This document shows, in pieces, positions 33,397-46,383 of a stretch of 64,000 nt of DNA. This DNA is from Chimonanthus salicifolius. Taxonomy: Eukaryota; Streptophyta; Magnoliopsida; Laurales; Calycanthaceae. The notes beneath the pieces were generated by a model. The model was not told the DNA's origin. It did not search any database and saw nothing but the letters and a program-made list of their open reading frames with translations. Both the position numbers and the translations under genes were made by a program. Position 1 is the first letter of the stretch, and each line of letters starts with the position of its first letter. The DNA lies in contig CM023540.1 of NCBI GenBank assembly GCA_013350335.1, positions 52,186,552 through 52,250,551 on the forward strand, given 5' to 3'.

Positions 33397-36045
33397 TGTA
33401 ATGACCGACCCGATTTTTTGGAGTTTTAGGGTCTTGGTAGAGGTGGGGGGAGTGTGGGCCCCGTGGTGGGTCCTGGTTTGCCCGATTTTGAGTACGGAGA
33501 CTCAAATGGCACTTTAGTAATTTTGAATAATTGAATATTTTATCATGTAAAAAGTTTGAAAATCACACGTTATCTTCCCCGATGTTCGACGTTTGATTTT
33601 TTTAATGAGTTTTAAATTATTTATTTATTTTTGGGAAATTTAAGATCTTATTTTTTTTAAAAAAAAATCCTATCTTAAAAACCCCTTCCCCTAAAACCCT
33701 AAACTATTACACCCCTTCCGCGGCACTATAGCAGCTCGCTACAGTGCTGGCTCACTCTCTCTTTCCCCCATTTTTTCATATTCTTCCGTCTTCCATCAAA
33801 CCCTAACCCTAATTCCGCCGCCACTGCCGCCGTCCTCATTTCTCTCCCTCTCGATTCTCTCTTTCCCCTCTCAATCCCTCTCCTTTTCTCTATTTTCTCT
33901 CTCAATCTTTCTTCTCCCTCGTCTGGACCTGCTGCCGACCTCCCTCACCTCCTCCTCCGGTGTTGGTTCGAGCTTCTCCTGCCCTAGACGAGTAGGATCT
34001 CTTCCGTCCTCAGTCAAAACTAGGTATTTTCCCTTTTCCCTCTCCGATTCTTCTTCTTTCTTCCTTGATTCTCTTTCTCCTTCCCCTATTTCCCTCTTCT
34101 TTCCCCTTCCCCTTGGCTGAGTCACTCAGAGCCACGAGTTGACTTAGTCGGGTCTCGATTTTGGACCCCGGTAGCCCGGCCGAGCTCGCCAGATCTGGCC
34201 CAGCCCGCTAGATTAGGTCCAGTTCGCCGGATTCAGCCCGGCCCAGCCAGGCCCGATTCGGACCCGACCCGTTCTCGGGCCCAGTTGCATTCCAAGCCTA
34301 GTTTAACCCGTTTCATCCCAATTTCTTACCCTCCTATTATTGTTTCAGCAGATTGAGCCCCTTCAACCCTCGACTCGTTTTATCGTATTGGATTTAAGGA
34401 CACACACAAGTGAGGGTACTCATCACTGCTTTTAGCATGCATCTATGCATCTTACTTCTCTATCAAATGTGCGGGTATGAAATACGGTGAATGGGGGTCC
34501 TCGGTATTACGAGCCACTCGGCAAGGGACCTGTTGATACTATTATGTGGCGGCCCCCATTCGGGTGTATTTGTATCCGATGCCCGTAGAGGCATATACAA
34601 GTAGATTATCTGATGTCACGATTGATTGGTTGTGTGGTAACATGATTAGGGTTTATTTTTATTGATACTATGTTAAGATGCCAACATCCGAACATGTGAT
34701 ATGTGGTGATATATGCCTGATTATGGTGTGATATGTCGTGTTGATAATATGCTATATGATTATGTGATAGTTATTTTGAACTGCTACACATTATAAGAGG
34801 TTTTCGTCTTAGAGACCTGTCGGTCGTATTTACATAGTGGCTTGAGCACCGTGATGGTGTCAAGGGGAATCCATACTTTGTTGAGGTGTTTTGGAGGGAC
34901 TTCTTTGTTGCCCTCTGACGATTAAGGCCTTTGTGGTGGGAATGGGCCTCCATGTTGCATCCCGTTTGGTTGAGGTCTCTAGTTTTAAAGTTTGACTCCC
35001 TGACTCGGTCGCGTGTTCAAGGATCTAGTGTTGAGAGGAGATTTTATTGTGGGTTTCCCCATAGGTTTGTAAGGGACTCGTGTTTAGAGAGCGATAGCGC
35101 CGTTTGCGGGCCCCGTTTCCGATTGTATGGTATACAGAAAAACTCATTTGAAATCTATGAGGGCGTACCGAGTGAGTCCGGCCGGCTTACTCTGTAGATG
35201 GCCGGTGGAATTCCATGAGGAGGTTGGTAGACTTGGTAGGTTTGGGTTATTGGTCATATCAATTTTGGGCTTAGGACTGCCCAAAGTGTTTAGGGCCGAG
35301 CCAGTGGTTGTGTCTGGCTCTTGGACTTTTGCGAGTCTTGTGTTATGGACAGAGGCAGGTGGGGGTTTGTTAGAGGGTTGTTTAGGTCAGCCTGGTAGGA
35401 TTGACCATTGAGACTTTAGTGGGCTTGGTTTATAGGTCGCTTTCGATTTGTAGGTCGGCGTTTTGAGCAGGGTACATGGGTACTTCTTGTTTCTTGACCA
35501 GTTAGTGTTTGCTTCTAGGGATCCCCACTCTTTCATCACCCTAGGTTTCGTTGGTTGTAGACCAGATCAGTGGACCGTGTGTTTTGACCTTTGGGGTTTG
35601 GCGTTGGAGGTTATCTTGGGGATGGATTAGTTGTTTTTCCATTAGGTTACCCTGGACTGTTACCGTTGGCAGGTAAGAGTCAGTCCCTCCTAGGGGACGC
35701 ATCCGTCAGGTGGATTACAATTTATTGTCCACCCGTGGAGGAGTTATATAGCTTGGAGTCTACCTTGAGTTGGAGATAGTTTGGGGTAGCGAATGTTGAG
35801 GTGCCTCACGTGGTCTGAGATCTCCTGTATGTTTTCCGGTGAAGCTCCTTGGATTGTCACCACGTCATGACGTACGATTTGTTATGGATCTACTCTCCCT
35901 GTGTGGCTCCTGTTTCGATTACTTCTTATCTGGTGGCGCTAGTAGAGGTGTTAGAGCCAGAGAGTTGACTCAGAGATTTAGAGTCTTTTTGTTACGTTTG
36001 ACCCACCGCCCTCCTTGGAACGCACTGGCTTTGTTCACAAAAAGA
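33397..36045 (+). repeat. Gypsy 3' LTR, right limit uncertain
   Basis: It starts TGTAATGACC after the purine tract. 33397-34170 parallels 28519-29300. At about 35160-35220 the block GTGAGTCCGGCCGGCTTACTC matches 29943 onwards. 34250-34960 has no counterpart in the 5' LTR but matches the LTR at 38690-38960 (CACACACA, GAGCCACTCGGTAAGG-like). The seven-unit repeat of the 5' LTR is absent. Confidence 0.7.
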
Positions 36046-37438
36046 AAAATAAAATAACTCTATGAGTTTGTGCGTTCATTATTGGCATATGAGTAGAGCA
36101 TCTGTGAAAAACAAGTATTTCCTTTTGTCAGGATGGAAGACCTCTTGGTGTACTCAACATCAGAGGATCGTACTTTATGTCTTGAGGGATCACAAGTTTT
36201 ATGCAAAATACACCTGGTATGAGTTTTGGTTTCAGAGGTTATAATTATGTGGTTTATGGTGGTGGATCAGGTGATGATTTGGCCTAGGTGTTGATGCTGG
36301 GTAAGAGAGTGATAACTCATGGTCTTACATAATTTAAGATCCCTGAGCAGAGCCATGACTTGGTGATCGTAGTTGTGGTTTTTGCACTCGAGGCTTGGAG
36401 ACATTACCTTGTGGTGAGAAGTTTTGAGATTTTCTGAGATTAGCATGGCTTCAAGTACTTACTCGATGAGAAAGAGTGAACACGAGGCAGAGACGGTGGA
36501 TGGAATATCCTGGTGACTATGATTTTGTGATGGTTAACCATTCCAGTAAAGTAAGTGTAGTTGGAGGAACCATGTTGAGTTTGACCGGAGAAGATAGAGC
36601 ATTTGAGACGCACTAATAGGTTAATTCTCTTTTGATCCCCGAGTGGAAGTGAGATCACATTATTCTCGATCTTGGTGGCTTGTTTGTCAAAATTACCTCA
36701 AGGGCATAACTCAGTATGGGTCATAGTAGATCGATTGATTAAATAGGCCCAATTTATTGGTATGAAGATGTCAGATTCTCTAGAAACTTTGTCAGATTCT
36801 CTAGAAACTTTGAGTCAGCTATATTTAGTGGGGGTCATCAAACTGTATGGAGTGCTCATGTCGTTTGTTTCAGACTGGGACACGAAGTTTGTTTCTCAAT
36901 TTTGGCAGAACTTATAGAAGAGTCGGGTGCACAATTGTGTTTCAGTACAAAGTTACAACCACTGACAGGTGGCCAGTCGAAACGAACCATTCAGAACTTA
37001 AAGGATGTACTCCGAGCTTGTGTTTTGGACATTAGCCTGGTAGCTGGGAGAGTCATTTGCACTTAGTTGAGTTCGCTTACAATGACAACTACGAGTTCAG
37101 TATCAAGATGGCTCCGTATGATATCTTGTATGGCAGGCTGTGCATATCACTCTTATGTTGGGTAGAGACCAGTGGTACAATAATATCATGACCGGGTAGG
37201 GTTTTGGAAACTACTGAGCAGGTGATATTGATTAGGTTGAGATGGCTGACTGCCTATAGTCAGCAGCAGGGCTTTGCTAACCGTCAGATGAGGACTTCCT
37301 TCGGGTTTCTCCCCGTTGTGAGATTTAGATGTTTGCGTGTAGAGAAAGGCCAACACCACGGTGTATCAGACCATTTGAGATACTAGATGCATTAGTTCAG
37401 TTTAAAATTTGAGGACGAATTTCCTTAAAAGGGGTATA
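36046..37438 (+). pseudogene. Gypsy pol remnant: RT end, RNase H, integrase
   Basis: Domain order is readable through frameshifts. The RT C-terminus is LRDHKFYAKYTWYEFWFQRL (36183-36242). RNase H: HDLV...VFALEAWRHYL (~36355-36411) and the RQRRWMEY type block (~36484-36512). Integrase: a core with the WVIVDRL-like ID block near 36717-36740 and SDWDTKF near 36873; then a [21 protein letters not shown] match (36968-37032), EFAYND, and MAPYD (~37110). Catalytic Asp residues are partly kept but the frame is broken many times. A 21-bp tandem duplication sits in integrase at about 36769-36811. Non-functional. Confidence 0.8.
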
Positions 37439-37439
37439 T

Positions 37440-38995
37440 TGGGACGACTCGACCCTATTTTTCTGGATTTTCGGAGAGGTTTACCGATCTTCGTGTTGAA
37501 TTTGGTGTTTTGGTAGCAATGGGGAGAATCTGGGCTCCGTGGTAGACTTCGGTTTGCATGGTTTCGAGCTCAGAAGCTCGAAAGAAAATTTGGTAATTTG
37601 GATTCACTAAGTGTTTTTATCATGACAATTATTTGAAAACAATTTTGTCATCTTTGTAAAATCATTTTTTTTAATAAAAGTGGTGCTCTTTCCCTTTTGA
37701 AAATAAAAATAAAAATCATCTAAACCCTAACCTAACCCTATTCCCCCTTTTACCTTTTCTGCTAAAGTGCAGCCCGTGACCCCCTCCTCTCCCCCTTTCT
37801 TTCTTATCTCTCTCCCCTTTCCGCTCTGCTGCTCTCTTTCCCTCCCTTTTCATTCTAATCTCTTGACTCTCCTCTCCCTCTTCACCCTCTCAATCTCACC
37901 CCTCTGATCTTCCTATCCTCTCATCCGTCTCTCCATCTCGCTGCCACACCATCCTCCTCTCGTAGGTCTCTCTCTTTCTATTTCTCATCTGCATCTGCTG
38001 CCAACCTCCCTTACTTCATCCTCCGATCTTGGTTCGTGTTACTCCAGCCCCAGACGAATTAGATCTCTTCCCTGCTCGGTCGAAACCAGGTATTTTCCCG
38101 ATTCCCTCTTCCTTTTCTCTCCGATTTTTCTTATTTCTTCCCTTTGATTTCTCTTTCCCCCATTTTCTTTCATTTTCCCCTTTTTTCCTTCTTTCTTATC
38201 TCTTTCCCCCCAGTTAACTCAGTGGGGTTCGGATCTGGACCCCCTTGAAAACCCAGGCCCAACGGATTGGGTTTCTCTGCTAGGCCAGGCAGCAAGGCCC
38301 AGGCTTAGTCCTAGTCCAGGCCAGTTCGATCTAGTTGGGTTTGGCCCAGTCCAATCCCAACTCAGCCTAGTCTAGTCTTGGTGCCAGTCCAGTTCGGGTT
38401 TAGCCCAGTCTTGGGCCCAACTCAGACCTGGTCCGGTCTAATTCAGTTCGGCCAGCCTTTGGCTTGGCCCGACCCAGTTTTCAGGCCCAGCCCGTTTAAG
38501 CTCAGTTTCGGGCCCAGACCAGTTTCAAGCCCACTTTTCAAATTTGGACTCTGTTTCGAGCTTGACCCAGTTTTCAGTTTCGGATCAAGTTTATCCCGGT
38601 TTGGGCCTGACCCATTTTTCGGCCCGTTTTCAACCTAAACTTGTTTTGGCCCATTTTACCTCGGTTACTTATTCTTTACTCTTTTTTCAACAGTTTGGGC
38701 TCTCTTCAAACCCCCAGACTTGGTTTTCTCGCGTTGGAATTCAAAGACACACACAGATGAGGGAACCTATCACCAATTTTAGCATGCACCACACGCATAT
38801 TACTCTTATATAATGTCTGAGTATGGAATGCGGCGAATGTGGGTCCCTTGGTGTGATGAGCCACTCGGTAAGGGAACTATTGATATTGTTATGTGGCGGG
38901 GATCCCATCCGAGTGTATTCATACCTAGAGCCCATTGGGGCTTGGATGAATCAATGATATTATGATTGGCTGATGGTGTGATAATAATATTTATG
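37440..38995 (+). repeat. Second gypsy LTR, truncated
   Basis: It starts after the purine tract at 37440. It has CT-rich and AAACCCTAA-type sequence near 37720, and the block GAGCCACTCGG...ATGTGGCGG (38858-38910) shared with 34520-34550. It is cut near 39000. Confidence 0.7.
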
Positions 38996-39004
38996 TGTTT
39001 ATGT

Positions 39005-39453
39005 GTTTATAAATTTTTACCACATTTCCAATTTAACACAGTCTAAAAATATTATTATAATTTAAACTCTCATATCTGGATATGAATTATAATAATTTAC
39101 AATAAATCCAAAATGAAATTAGGTGGTAAATTTACAAACTTTCCAAAACTATGAATATGGCCCACTTTTTGCATTTCTTTCCATTTTTAGCTCAATTTCA
39201 TGTATTTCCATATTTTTTCCTACCAAACTCAAAAGTAACATTAAACATACCTAATATATACAAAATCAAGACTAACTAATCCAATTTAGAAAGGTAAAAT
39301 TGTCATTTTTCAGTGCTCAACAAATACCCCAAACTTAGATTTAGTCCTCGAGCAAACTACCTAAAACTAAAATAAAAACTAAAGTCTAAAAATTCAAAAC
39401 CTAATATAATCCTAATATACACCACTTTTGCTGGCACCCTCGATTGCATTTAG
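39005..39453 (-). mobile_element. Athila/Tat-like element fragment: LTR 5' end and adjoining interior
   Basis: On the minus strand the LTR starts at 39322 (plus strand TCAGTGCTCAACA). The purine tract (plus AATACCCCAAAC, 39323-39334) and about 120 bp of interior follow to 39453. Its left limit near 39005 is where the gypsy LTR ends. It matches 58000-58420. Interior sequence here is cut at 39454 by the end of element M2. Confidence 0.75.
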
Positions 39454-40632
39454 TGTTGTTGTCAAATTTTACCTTTATAACTGGCAAGCGCACGAACCAT
39501 GTATAGTATAACAGTTAGAGTGCGAGGTCGAACACAACGAAAAATCACAAAATATATGTACTAAAATTAAATTAGCATTTATTTAAAAAGATATATTATC
39601 AAGAACTAGAATCCCAACGTTTAAATCAAAGAACTCTAATACTTGGATTTTGAAAAATCTTAGATTGAAATATCAAAATAACTTCATTATCTCAGTTGTA
39701 TCTAACTTGTAAAATTAACAAAATAAAATATTTGAATTAAATTCAATCTATTGTCAAGAATCGAATTCACGTCCTTTTTATTCAAAATAGTAAACTAAAA
39801 TGATAATCTCAATCCTAATTTAAAATTACATATCCTGAGATCAAAATAACACATCTCCAACTTTAGTTAGTTGAATTTTGAGAAAGAGAGAGAGTTTAGA
39901 TACAAAGAATTAAAGAATAAATAAATTAACACACAAAAATTAAAATAAAGACATTGAAATTACATTGAACAATTATCATACAACAAATAAATAAAGTAAA
40001 TGACATAACTAAATACTGGAAATAAATTGATAAATAAAGTAAATGACAGAATAAATAAATGCATAATTTAAAGGTTGGTTATTGGAATAGACCGTTCATC
40101 ACCCAAAATGAAATAAACAAAAATTACAATTGAATGCTCACTTGTTAAATTCGAATGAAGGTCCTTGTCTTCTTGCTTTCTTCTCCAATTTTCAATCCTC
40201 TTGAGCTCCAGTTCAAATTTGAATTCTATGGTGTACTATAGTGCTCTATTTATAGGCCCTAGGTTGGATTGAGATTAAATCTAGGTTTAAGTTATTAATG
40301 GAGGGCTAAGATTGGATCTCACTTAACGGTGGATGGATGGGATTTAAAGTTGAAAACTTTGGGTTTATAGGGCATGGTCGAATTTTGTGTTGCTTGGTTT
40401 GAGGTTGGCTTGGTGGCTATGCAAAGGTGGAGAAAAGTTTGGAATTTAGGAGAGAAATAGGGTAGGATCGAATTTGACATGTAGGAATAGAGTTTTGTGA
40501 TTTAATGCATGGATGGTGCAATCTAAAGATGACATAAATGAATGGATGAGATGAAGTAGATGAAATGGCCTATAGTTGACTAGTGATATGTGCGTGAGGT
40601 GGTTTGGATTGTGCAAAATCATGTATGGGTTG
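39454..40632 (-). repeat. M2 3' LTR, left piece (LTR 3' end)
   Basis: It starts TGTTGTTGTC on the plus strand and parallels 62039-63556. It is cut at 40632 by P1; the last five bases GGTTG pair with AGTTG at 53616-53620 as a target duplication with one mismatch. Confidence 0.85.
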
Positions 40633-43600
40633 TGTTAAACACTGAAATATTACATTTTTGCCCCTGATTATTAGACTAGTTAGCCTTGATTTTGTATATA
40701 TCACATGCGTTTAATATCATTTTCTAGTTTTGTAGATAAAAATTGAAAGTTCAAGAAAATAATCTTAAAACAGTGGATAATTGAAAGTCTGGTGCTTAAT
40801 TCGAAAGACCTGAAATTTTTGTGATTAATTTTACTCCACTGTTAGGGTTTTCATATAAATTGGTTAGTTTAGATCCAGTTATGAGATTCTAGATTAAATC
40901 AATATTTTAGATTTTAAAGTGGTGAAGTTAATCATTTATTTCTGGAAGAAAGAACTTGCAATTCAAAAGGTAAAGGCTGAATTTTAAGATTAATGGGCCA
41001 GAAATCCACTTAAATTGGGCCAAGTTAAGCTCCATAGACTATCATTGGGCCAGGCCACAGGCAGTCCATACGCATATCATAGATGGGCCAGGCCAATGTG
41101 CATTCCAAAGTCCAACAAAGGCCCAAGTCCTCAAGCTCAAGTCCAAGATCCAATGGAGGCCCATGTACTCATTTATAGGTCCAAAACCCAAGTCCAAAAC
41201 CATCCACGCGCCCAAAGCCTTGTCCATTTCCATGTCATCCACAACATTCATTCTCCATATTCAATCTCAACTCTTCATCTCATTTCATAAACTATAGGAA
41301 AACCCTAGAGTTACCTGCCAAATCCAAACCATACATGCATCATATTAGATCTAGGTCCTCCAATTCATCCATCATATAGATTAATCTTTGGAGTAAAATC
41401 ATCCATGCATCATTTTATCATTCATAAATTTAGCTCATTCATCCAGTAGCTAACCCATTAAATTTAGGTCCATGAAATCATAGCCATTCATCTCATTCAA
41501 CCCTAGATTTAGATTAACTTAAACCCCAAGAAAACCACATGACCTCACATGATTTTCTTCAATCCTCCACCTATCCATTCGAATTTTACAAGTATTAACA
41601 CCTCATACCTTATCCTCTCCTTATCACACACGATTTTAGAAACTAAAAATTCTCCATGTACTTGACCAAAAATCCATCCATATTCATTCCATAATATCTT
41701 TTCCACCTCAGTCATCTCTCTCTCCTACTCTTACATGATTTTACCCAATCTCCACCACCTCATGCGCATATCATTAAGTCAACACCCTACCATGTCATCT
41801 CTCAATCATCCATCCATACATTTATTCTAACTTTCTGTTAGTGCCTCAGCTTGGCCAAGTTCCTATGTTTGTCAATTCTATGACTTGAAAAGAAGCATTT
41901 GCTCGAAGCTTGAAAAACCAATGTGATCAAGAATGAAGATCATGCTCCACCGGATTGAAGCTCATCGTTATGGCAATCACAAAAAAAATATTTCCATAGA
42001 TGACTTTAGGTGGTACCCACACCTTAGAGAGTACTATCCATAGGCTTAGAGAAACAAATGGTTAAATCATAAAAAGCCTAGAGAGGATGCTTGACAGTGA
42101 ATTTGAACCCAACTTGGAAATATGTATTTGGTTTCACTGTCAGCACGACCAGTCTATCTCACCGATCTCTCGGTGTAGGCATGATATACCCATCGTGGTC
42201 AAGGACTAGTTGTCCAGATTGATATAGGTTCTAGAACATTGAACTATCAATCTGGGTGTACCTCTGATCGAGAGTCTCGTGTGTACCGACCCCTCAGTGA
42301 AAGGCTGAAATGACCCCTTGTGGTCAACAACTTCTCGATCAAGATCTTGAGTTCTGGAATCCTTGAACTCATGTAGACTCTTGAAGAAACAGACATATCA
42401 ACAATCAATGACCGATGTAGAGTACTAGGACCGACCCCTCGGTAAATGTAACAGGTCGTTCTGGGTAACAAGTTCAAGAGTTGAAACTGCTATTAAGCAT
42501 GTTTTGCACTAGAACGAGCCTCTCGTATGGACCGACCTCTGGGTACCATAAGTGTCGAGCCATCGACGACGACAACATGTCGACCGTGAAAGAATATTAC
42601 TGTTGGGAGTGCACTTAATGCAAAATGGTCGGGTTTGTAACGGTAACATGTTTACTCACCGACCTGTCGGTACATTACCGTTATTACAACTAGTTGCCTT
42701 TGCTATATAAACCAATATTTATGCAACCAGTCGGTATCCTTCGGAATGATCAGTTGGACCCTCATCTTTATCAGTGAGCTTAACAAGGGCCAACAGAAAG
42801 ATCACTCTCTCTCTCTCGCATTTACACTAGGAGATAAAATACAACCAATCAGATGCATTGAGTTGTGAGAGAGAGAGAGAGAGTGGAAAGAAGAAAACTC
42901 AAACAACCAATCTGAGGATTGAGTTAGAAAGTGAGAAAGAGAGAAATTAGGAAACCATTGGTAGAACCAGTTTCCTCGACACCCTTGATTGTGATTGCTC
43001 AACGGTGGCTAAAAGAAGGAGCATCGGCACACATTGAGTGGGATCTTGAAGAAGCACACATCAAGAGAAAGACCTTTAAAGGCAGGTACTTGTTGGTTTT
43101 AATTTTCTTTAAAACCTTTGTTCCGAAAGTAGATTAAGGGGAGGTACCCCGGAACCACTATAAAAAACTCTAGAGCGATGTCTTTGGCACAGAGGGGGTC
43201 GAATTCCCAACCAAATGTATATGTGGAATTCCTGTCGACAATGGTGTGTGAAATTCCTAGCCGATTGAGTGAGGTAGAATTCCTACTCTAATTGTGAAGG
43301 TGTAAGTCCCCACTTAGTAGATTTTGGGGATATTTCAAGGTTGAACGAGTCCTAACAGTGGATGTAGGTTGGCTAACCGAACCACTTTAAATTGGTCTTA
43401 TGGTGTTTGATCTATGTATGTTTGTATTTAGTATTTAAGTACTCTTCTTAACACACATCACTTTGCATATTGAATATCTTATTCTATACATTGTGCATTG
43501 GCATCGATAATCAAAATTTTTGTAAATGGGCCAAAATCTTAGTGTGAATGTTTAAAGAATTGAATAAATAATCCATCACAAAAAACTAATCTCTTGATTA

Positions 43601-45063
43601 AATATTCCGCCGTACTCAAAATAATCAAGAAATTTGTAAATGCTATTAAAAATGGGATTAAACTATTCACCCCCCTCCCCACCAATCTTCTCTCTAGGGT
43701 CAATCATTATGTTCTAGCACATTGAAGATTGGGAACTTTCACTTTCAATCCCATACATTCATTGCATTGCATTGCTTGCACAAAACCCTAACACCATGTG
43801 TCAAATTCGCCCATAGCAAGTCCAATCCTTATCTTTTCACTCCAAATTCCTATCTTCTCTCCACCATTGCTTAGCCACCAAGCCAAGCAACCTAAATTTC
43901 GTGAATGCTTTGTAACCCTATCATTTTCATCTTAAACTCTCCTTCATTCACTTCTAAATGAGATCCAATCTGAGCCATCAATTCACAACTTAAACCAAGA
44001 TTAAATCTCAACCGTCCGTTCCAACCAAAGGCCTATAAATAGAGCATTGAAGTAGTTAATGAAATTCGAATTTGAACTGGAGCACTAGAGGAGCTAGGCT
44101 GAGGAGAAAAGTTTAAGAGACAAAAAGACATGAGTCCCTACACACTTTTACAAGTGAGAGTTGTAAATTTACGTCCCCATTTTGTTTATCTTGTTCTCAA
44201 TTTATGTACGCATGTACTGAATTCTTCGATGAAATAAATACAAGATGTTCCTTTAAAACCCTGAGAAGTCCAATTATTCAGATTTCTTTTTATGCTCTCT
44301 TTTGATTTAATTTTAAATTTGTATTCTTTGTTTAATTAAAGGACTTAATTTGTAAGTGATGAATCTAAGAACTAAACTTTAACTAGATTAAAGATTATGA
44401 ATTTTAATTAAATGATCTAAATTGATTTTTTGAATTCTTGCTTTGAATTTCAAATCAAGGTTATGTATTTGTTTATATATTTCTTGTGCGATAAACGGTC
44501 TATTCCAACAGCCACCTTTACATTCTGCAGTTTTAAATTTTGTCATTTATTTTACTTGTAATTTTATTTCCAGTCTTTTATAATGTTAGTTCCTTTGCTT
44601 GTTTGTTGTATTTTAAATGTTCAATTTCTTTTCATGATTTTATTTTTGTATATTCATGTACTCTATTCTTTAATTCTTTGTAACAAAAAATTCTCTCTCC
44701 CAAAGTTTCTTTAACTAAGGTTGGAGATATGATATTTCGATCTCAAAACATGTGACTTAAATTAAGATGAGACTACATATTCATGTTTCACTAATTTAAT
44801 AAAAAGAAGATGGATTTGATTATCTACTTGTTAAATTCATAAGTTAGATAATAATGGTGTTAACTTTGGTTTTTTAGGATCTAAATTAAAATTGTAATTC
44901 CATGTATTAGATTTTTTAAGATTATATCTTTTTAAAGGTACAAATTTAATTTAAGTATATATTTTGTGTATTTATTTTGGGTTCAACCTCGCACTCATAC
45001 TACTATACTAGTAAATGATTCGTGTGCTTTCAAGATTATAAATGTAAAATTTACACATCAACA
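40633..45063 (+). repeat. P1 5' LTR
   Basis: It starts TGTTAAACACTG and ends CACATCAACA. About 2.5 kb remain after removing the copia solo LTR. It parallels 51310-53615 closely; the 3' LTR lacks roughly 150 bp present here near 44500-44650. Confidence 0.87.
41831..43746 (+). mobile_element. Copia (SIRE/Maximus-like) solo LTR with target duplication
   Basis: The LTR 41836-43741 (1906 bp) starts TGTTAGTGCC, ends AACTTTCA, and is flanked by CTTTC at 41831-41835 and 43742-43746. The uninterrupted version of the site is visible in the other P1 LTR near 52502 (TTTTAACTTTCAATCCCATA). It carries repeated palindromic CCGACC/GGTCGG-type motifs (42161-42740) and opposed CT and GA runs (about 42805-42817 and 42865-42883). 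Confidence 0.92.
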
Positions 45064-45067
45064 ACTT

Positions 45068-45088
45068 TTTGGCGTCGTTGCTTGGGAA
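45068..45088 (+). promoter_or_regulatory. Primer-binding site, tRNA-Asp type
   Basis: TTTGGCGTCGTTGCTTGGGA differs by few bases from the tRNA-Asp complement TGGCGCCGTTGCCGGGG used by Athila/Tat elements. It begins 4 bp after the LTR. Confidence 0.82.
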
Positions 45089-46383
45089 ATCAAAATTAAA
45101 TTGAGTGCCAATAAAATTATGTGATTTTAGGAAAGATTATTATTTTGGAATGTTCCATTTTTTGACAACTCTTTAAAATTGGAAACATTTCTTTTTTGAA
45201 AGTTCTAATTTTAGAAAGTTTACTTAAATAAGAATTTTTTGAAAATCTCAATATTCATGGAATTATGTTTTAATTTATTTTTGGAAAGTCTATTTTTAGA
45301 AACTTTCTATTTTTTAAAAAAAGTCTATTTTTGGTAATTGATCTATTTTTGCTAACCATCCAATGTTAGAAAAATCCCCAAACTTAGAAGTTTTCTAAAT
45401 CTAGAAATCTTATCTAACTTATGAAAGGTTCAAAATATTCAAATCTTGGAGACTATGGAATTATAGATTGATTTAGTGAAACTTAAGTTTAAATTTTTAT
45501 GGTCTTGTCTTGTTTAAAATTCTTATTTAGGATTTTAAATATTATATCTCCTTCACTAGTTGTAGTTTAGGAAAATTGCATCTAGATTAGGTTTCATGCA
45601 TTCTTTGTGAAAGTCAGAATCTTCACTTTATTTTGTGGTATTTCAATGTATAGGGATTTGGAATAGAGCTCTAAAAATTTTAGGCAGGAAAGCACTACAG
45701 GACAAAGTGCCTAACCTCATTTTCTTTATTTATTTTTTATTTTCCATACATCCATATAGATTTTATTAGGGTACTTGCATTTATTTTGCATAAAAAAAAC
45801 AAAAATATTTCATATTTACTTTGCTCGTGCATTTAGGTTGTTAGTCTTCATGCATTAGATTAGATTATTTGCTTATTGTTTGCATATTTGCTTTGAGTAT
45901 TGCATTGTTAGATTTTGGCATGCATTCACAAAAAAAAAAAGACTAGTAAATAAAAATGGTTCTTGCATCTCCTAATAAAATCAATTAAGGAACCATTATG
46001 CTAGATTTTAGGGTTTCATGCTCGTTAGGAACCTTTTCAATCTAAATCAATTTTTATAACCAATGAATAGTTTATCTTCAAGAATGGTGTTTAAGGCTAG
46101 TTCTGTCACCAAGGCATGAGATCAAGCATATCTAAGGATAAGCTGGGACGAGAAACCGTCTGTGCTCCCCCTTTTACCTGGGAACTTACCTGGCAATCTT
46201 GTAGTTAAAATTTCATTGGAGACTTAGATTATTTGGAGAGAAAAGTAAGAGAAAGTCTAGAAACAAATTTTAGGGTCCTATTAGCAGCCAATAAAAATTC
46301 AATTTCTCTTAAAGAAATTTGAATCTAGATTTATACATTTCCATGTGTGTTTTTTATTTGAGCGTGTGTGATCGTGTCTGCAT

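Larger units (their letters stand above)
28519..36045 (+). mobile_element. Ty3/gypsy element (probably Tekay/Del chromovirus), decayed
   Basis: The 5' LTR is 28519-30824, the primer site 30827, the interior 30825-33396, a purine tract ends at about 33390, and the 3' LTR starts at 33397. LTRs start TGTAATGACC; the 5' LTR ends GTCGTTACA. The interior is 2.6 kb, far shorter than a complete gag-pol, and no pol domain is readable. The first 800 bp of the LTRs match closely; later parts differ by large indels. The 3' end near 36045 is approximate, since the next sequence is the interior of a related element. Confidence 0.75.
36046..38995 (+). mobile_element. Second, related Ty3/gypsy element, 3' part
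   Basis: A fragment of pol (RT end, RNase H, integrase) is followed by a purine tract (CCTTAAAAGGGG, about 37423-37434) and an LTR starting TGGGACGACTCGACCC at 37440. The left side abuts the previous element's LTR, and the right side is cut near 39000 by an Athila/Tat-like fragment. The 5' half is missing. Confidence 0.75.

Noticed and set aside
33871..34125. Highly charged minus-strand ORF (84 codons; a similar one at 29115-29309)
   Set aside because: It is the complement of a CT-rich LTR segment; Glu/Arg/Lys runs follow from GA repeats.
41015..41290. 91-codon ORF with partner at 51770-51964
   Set aside because: It recurs only because both are copies of the same LTR; one copy has lost the upstream part, and the residues are low-complexity Gln/Pro/His typical of chance reading.
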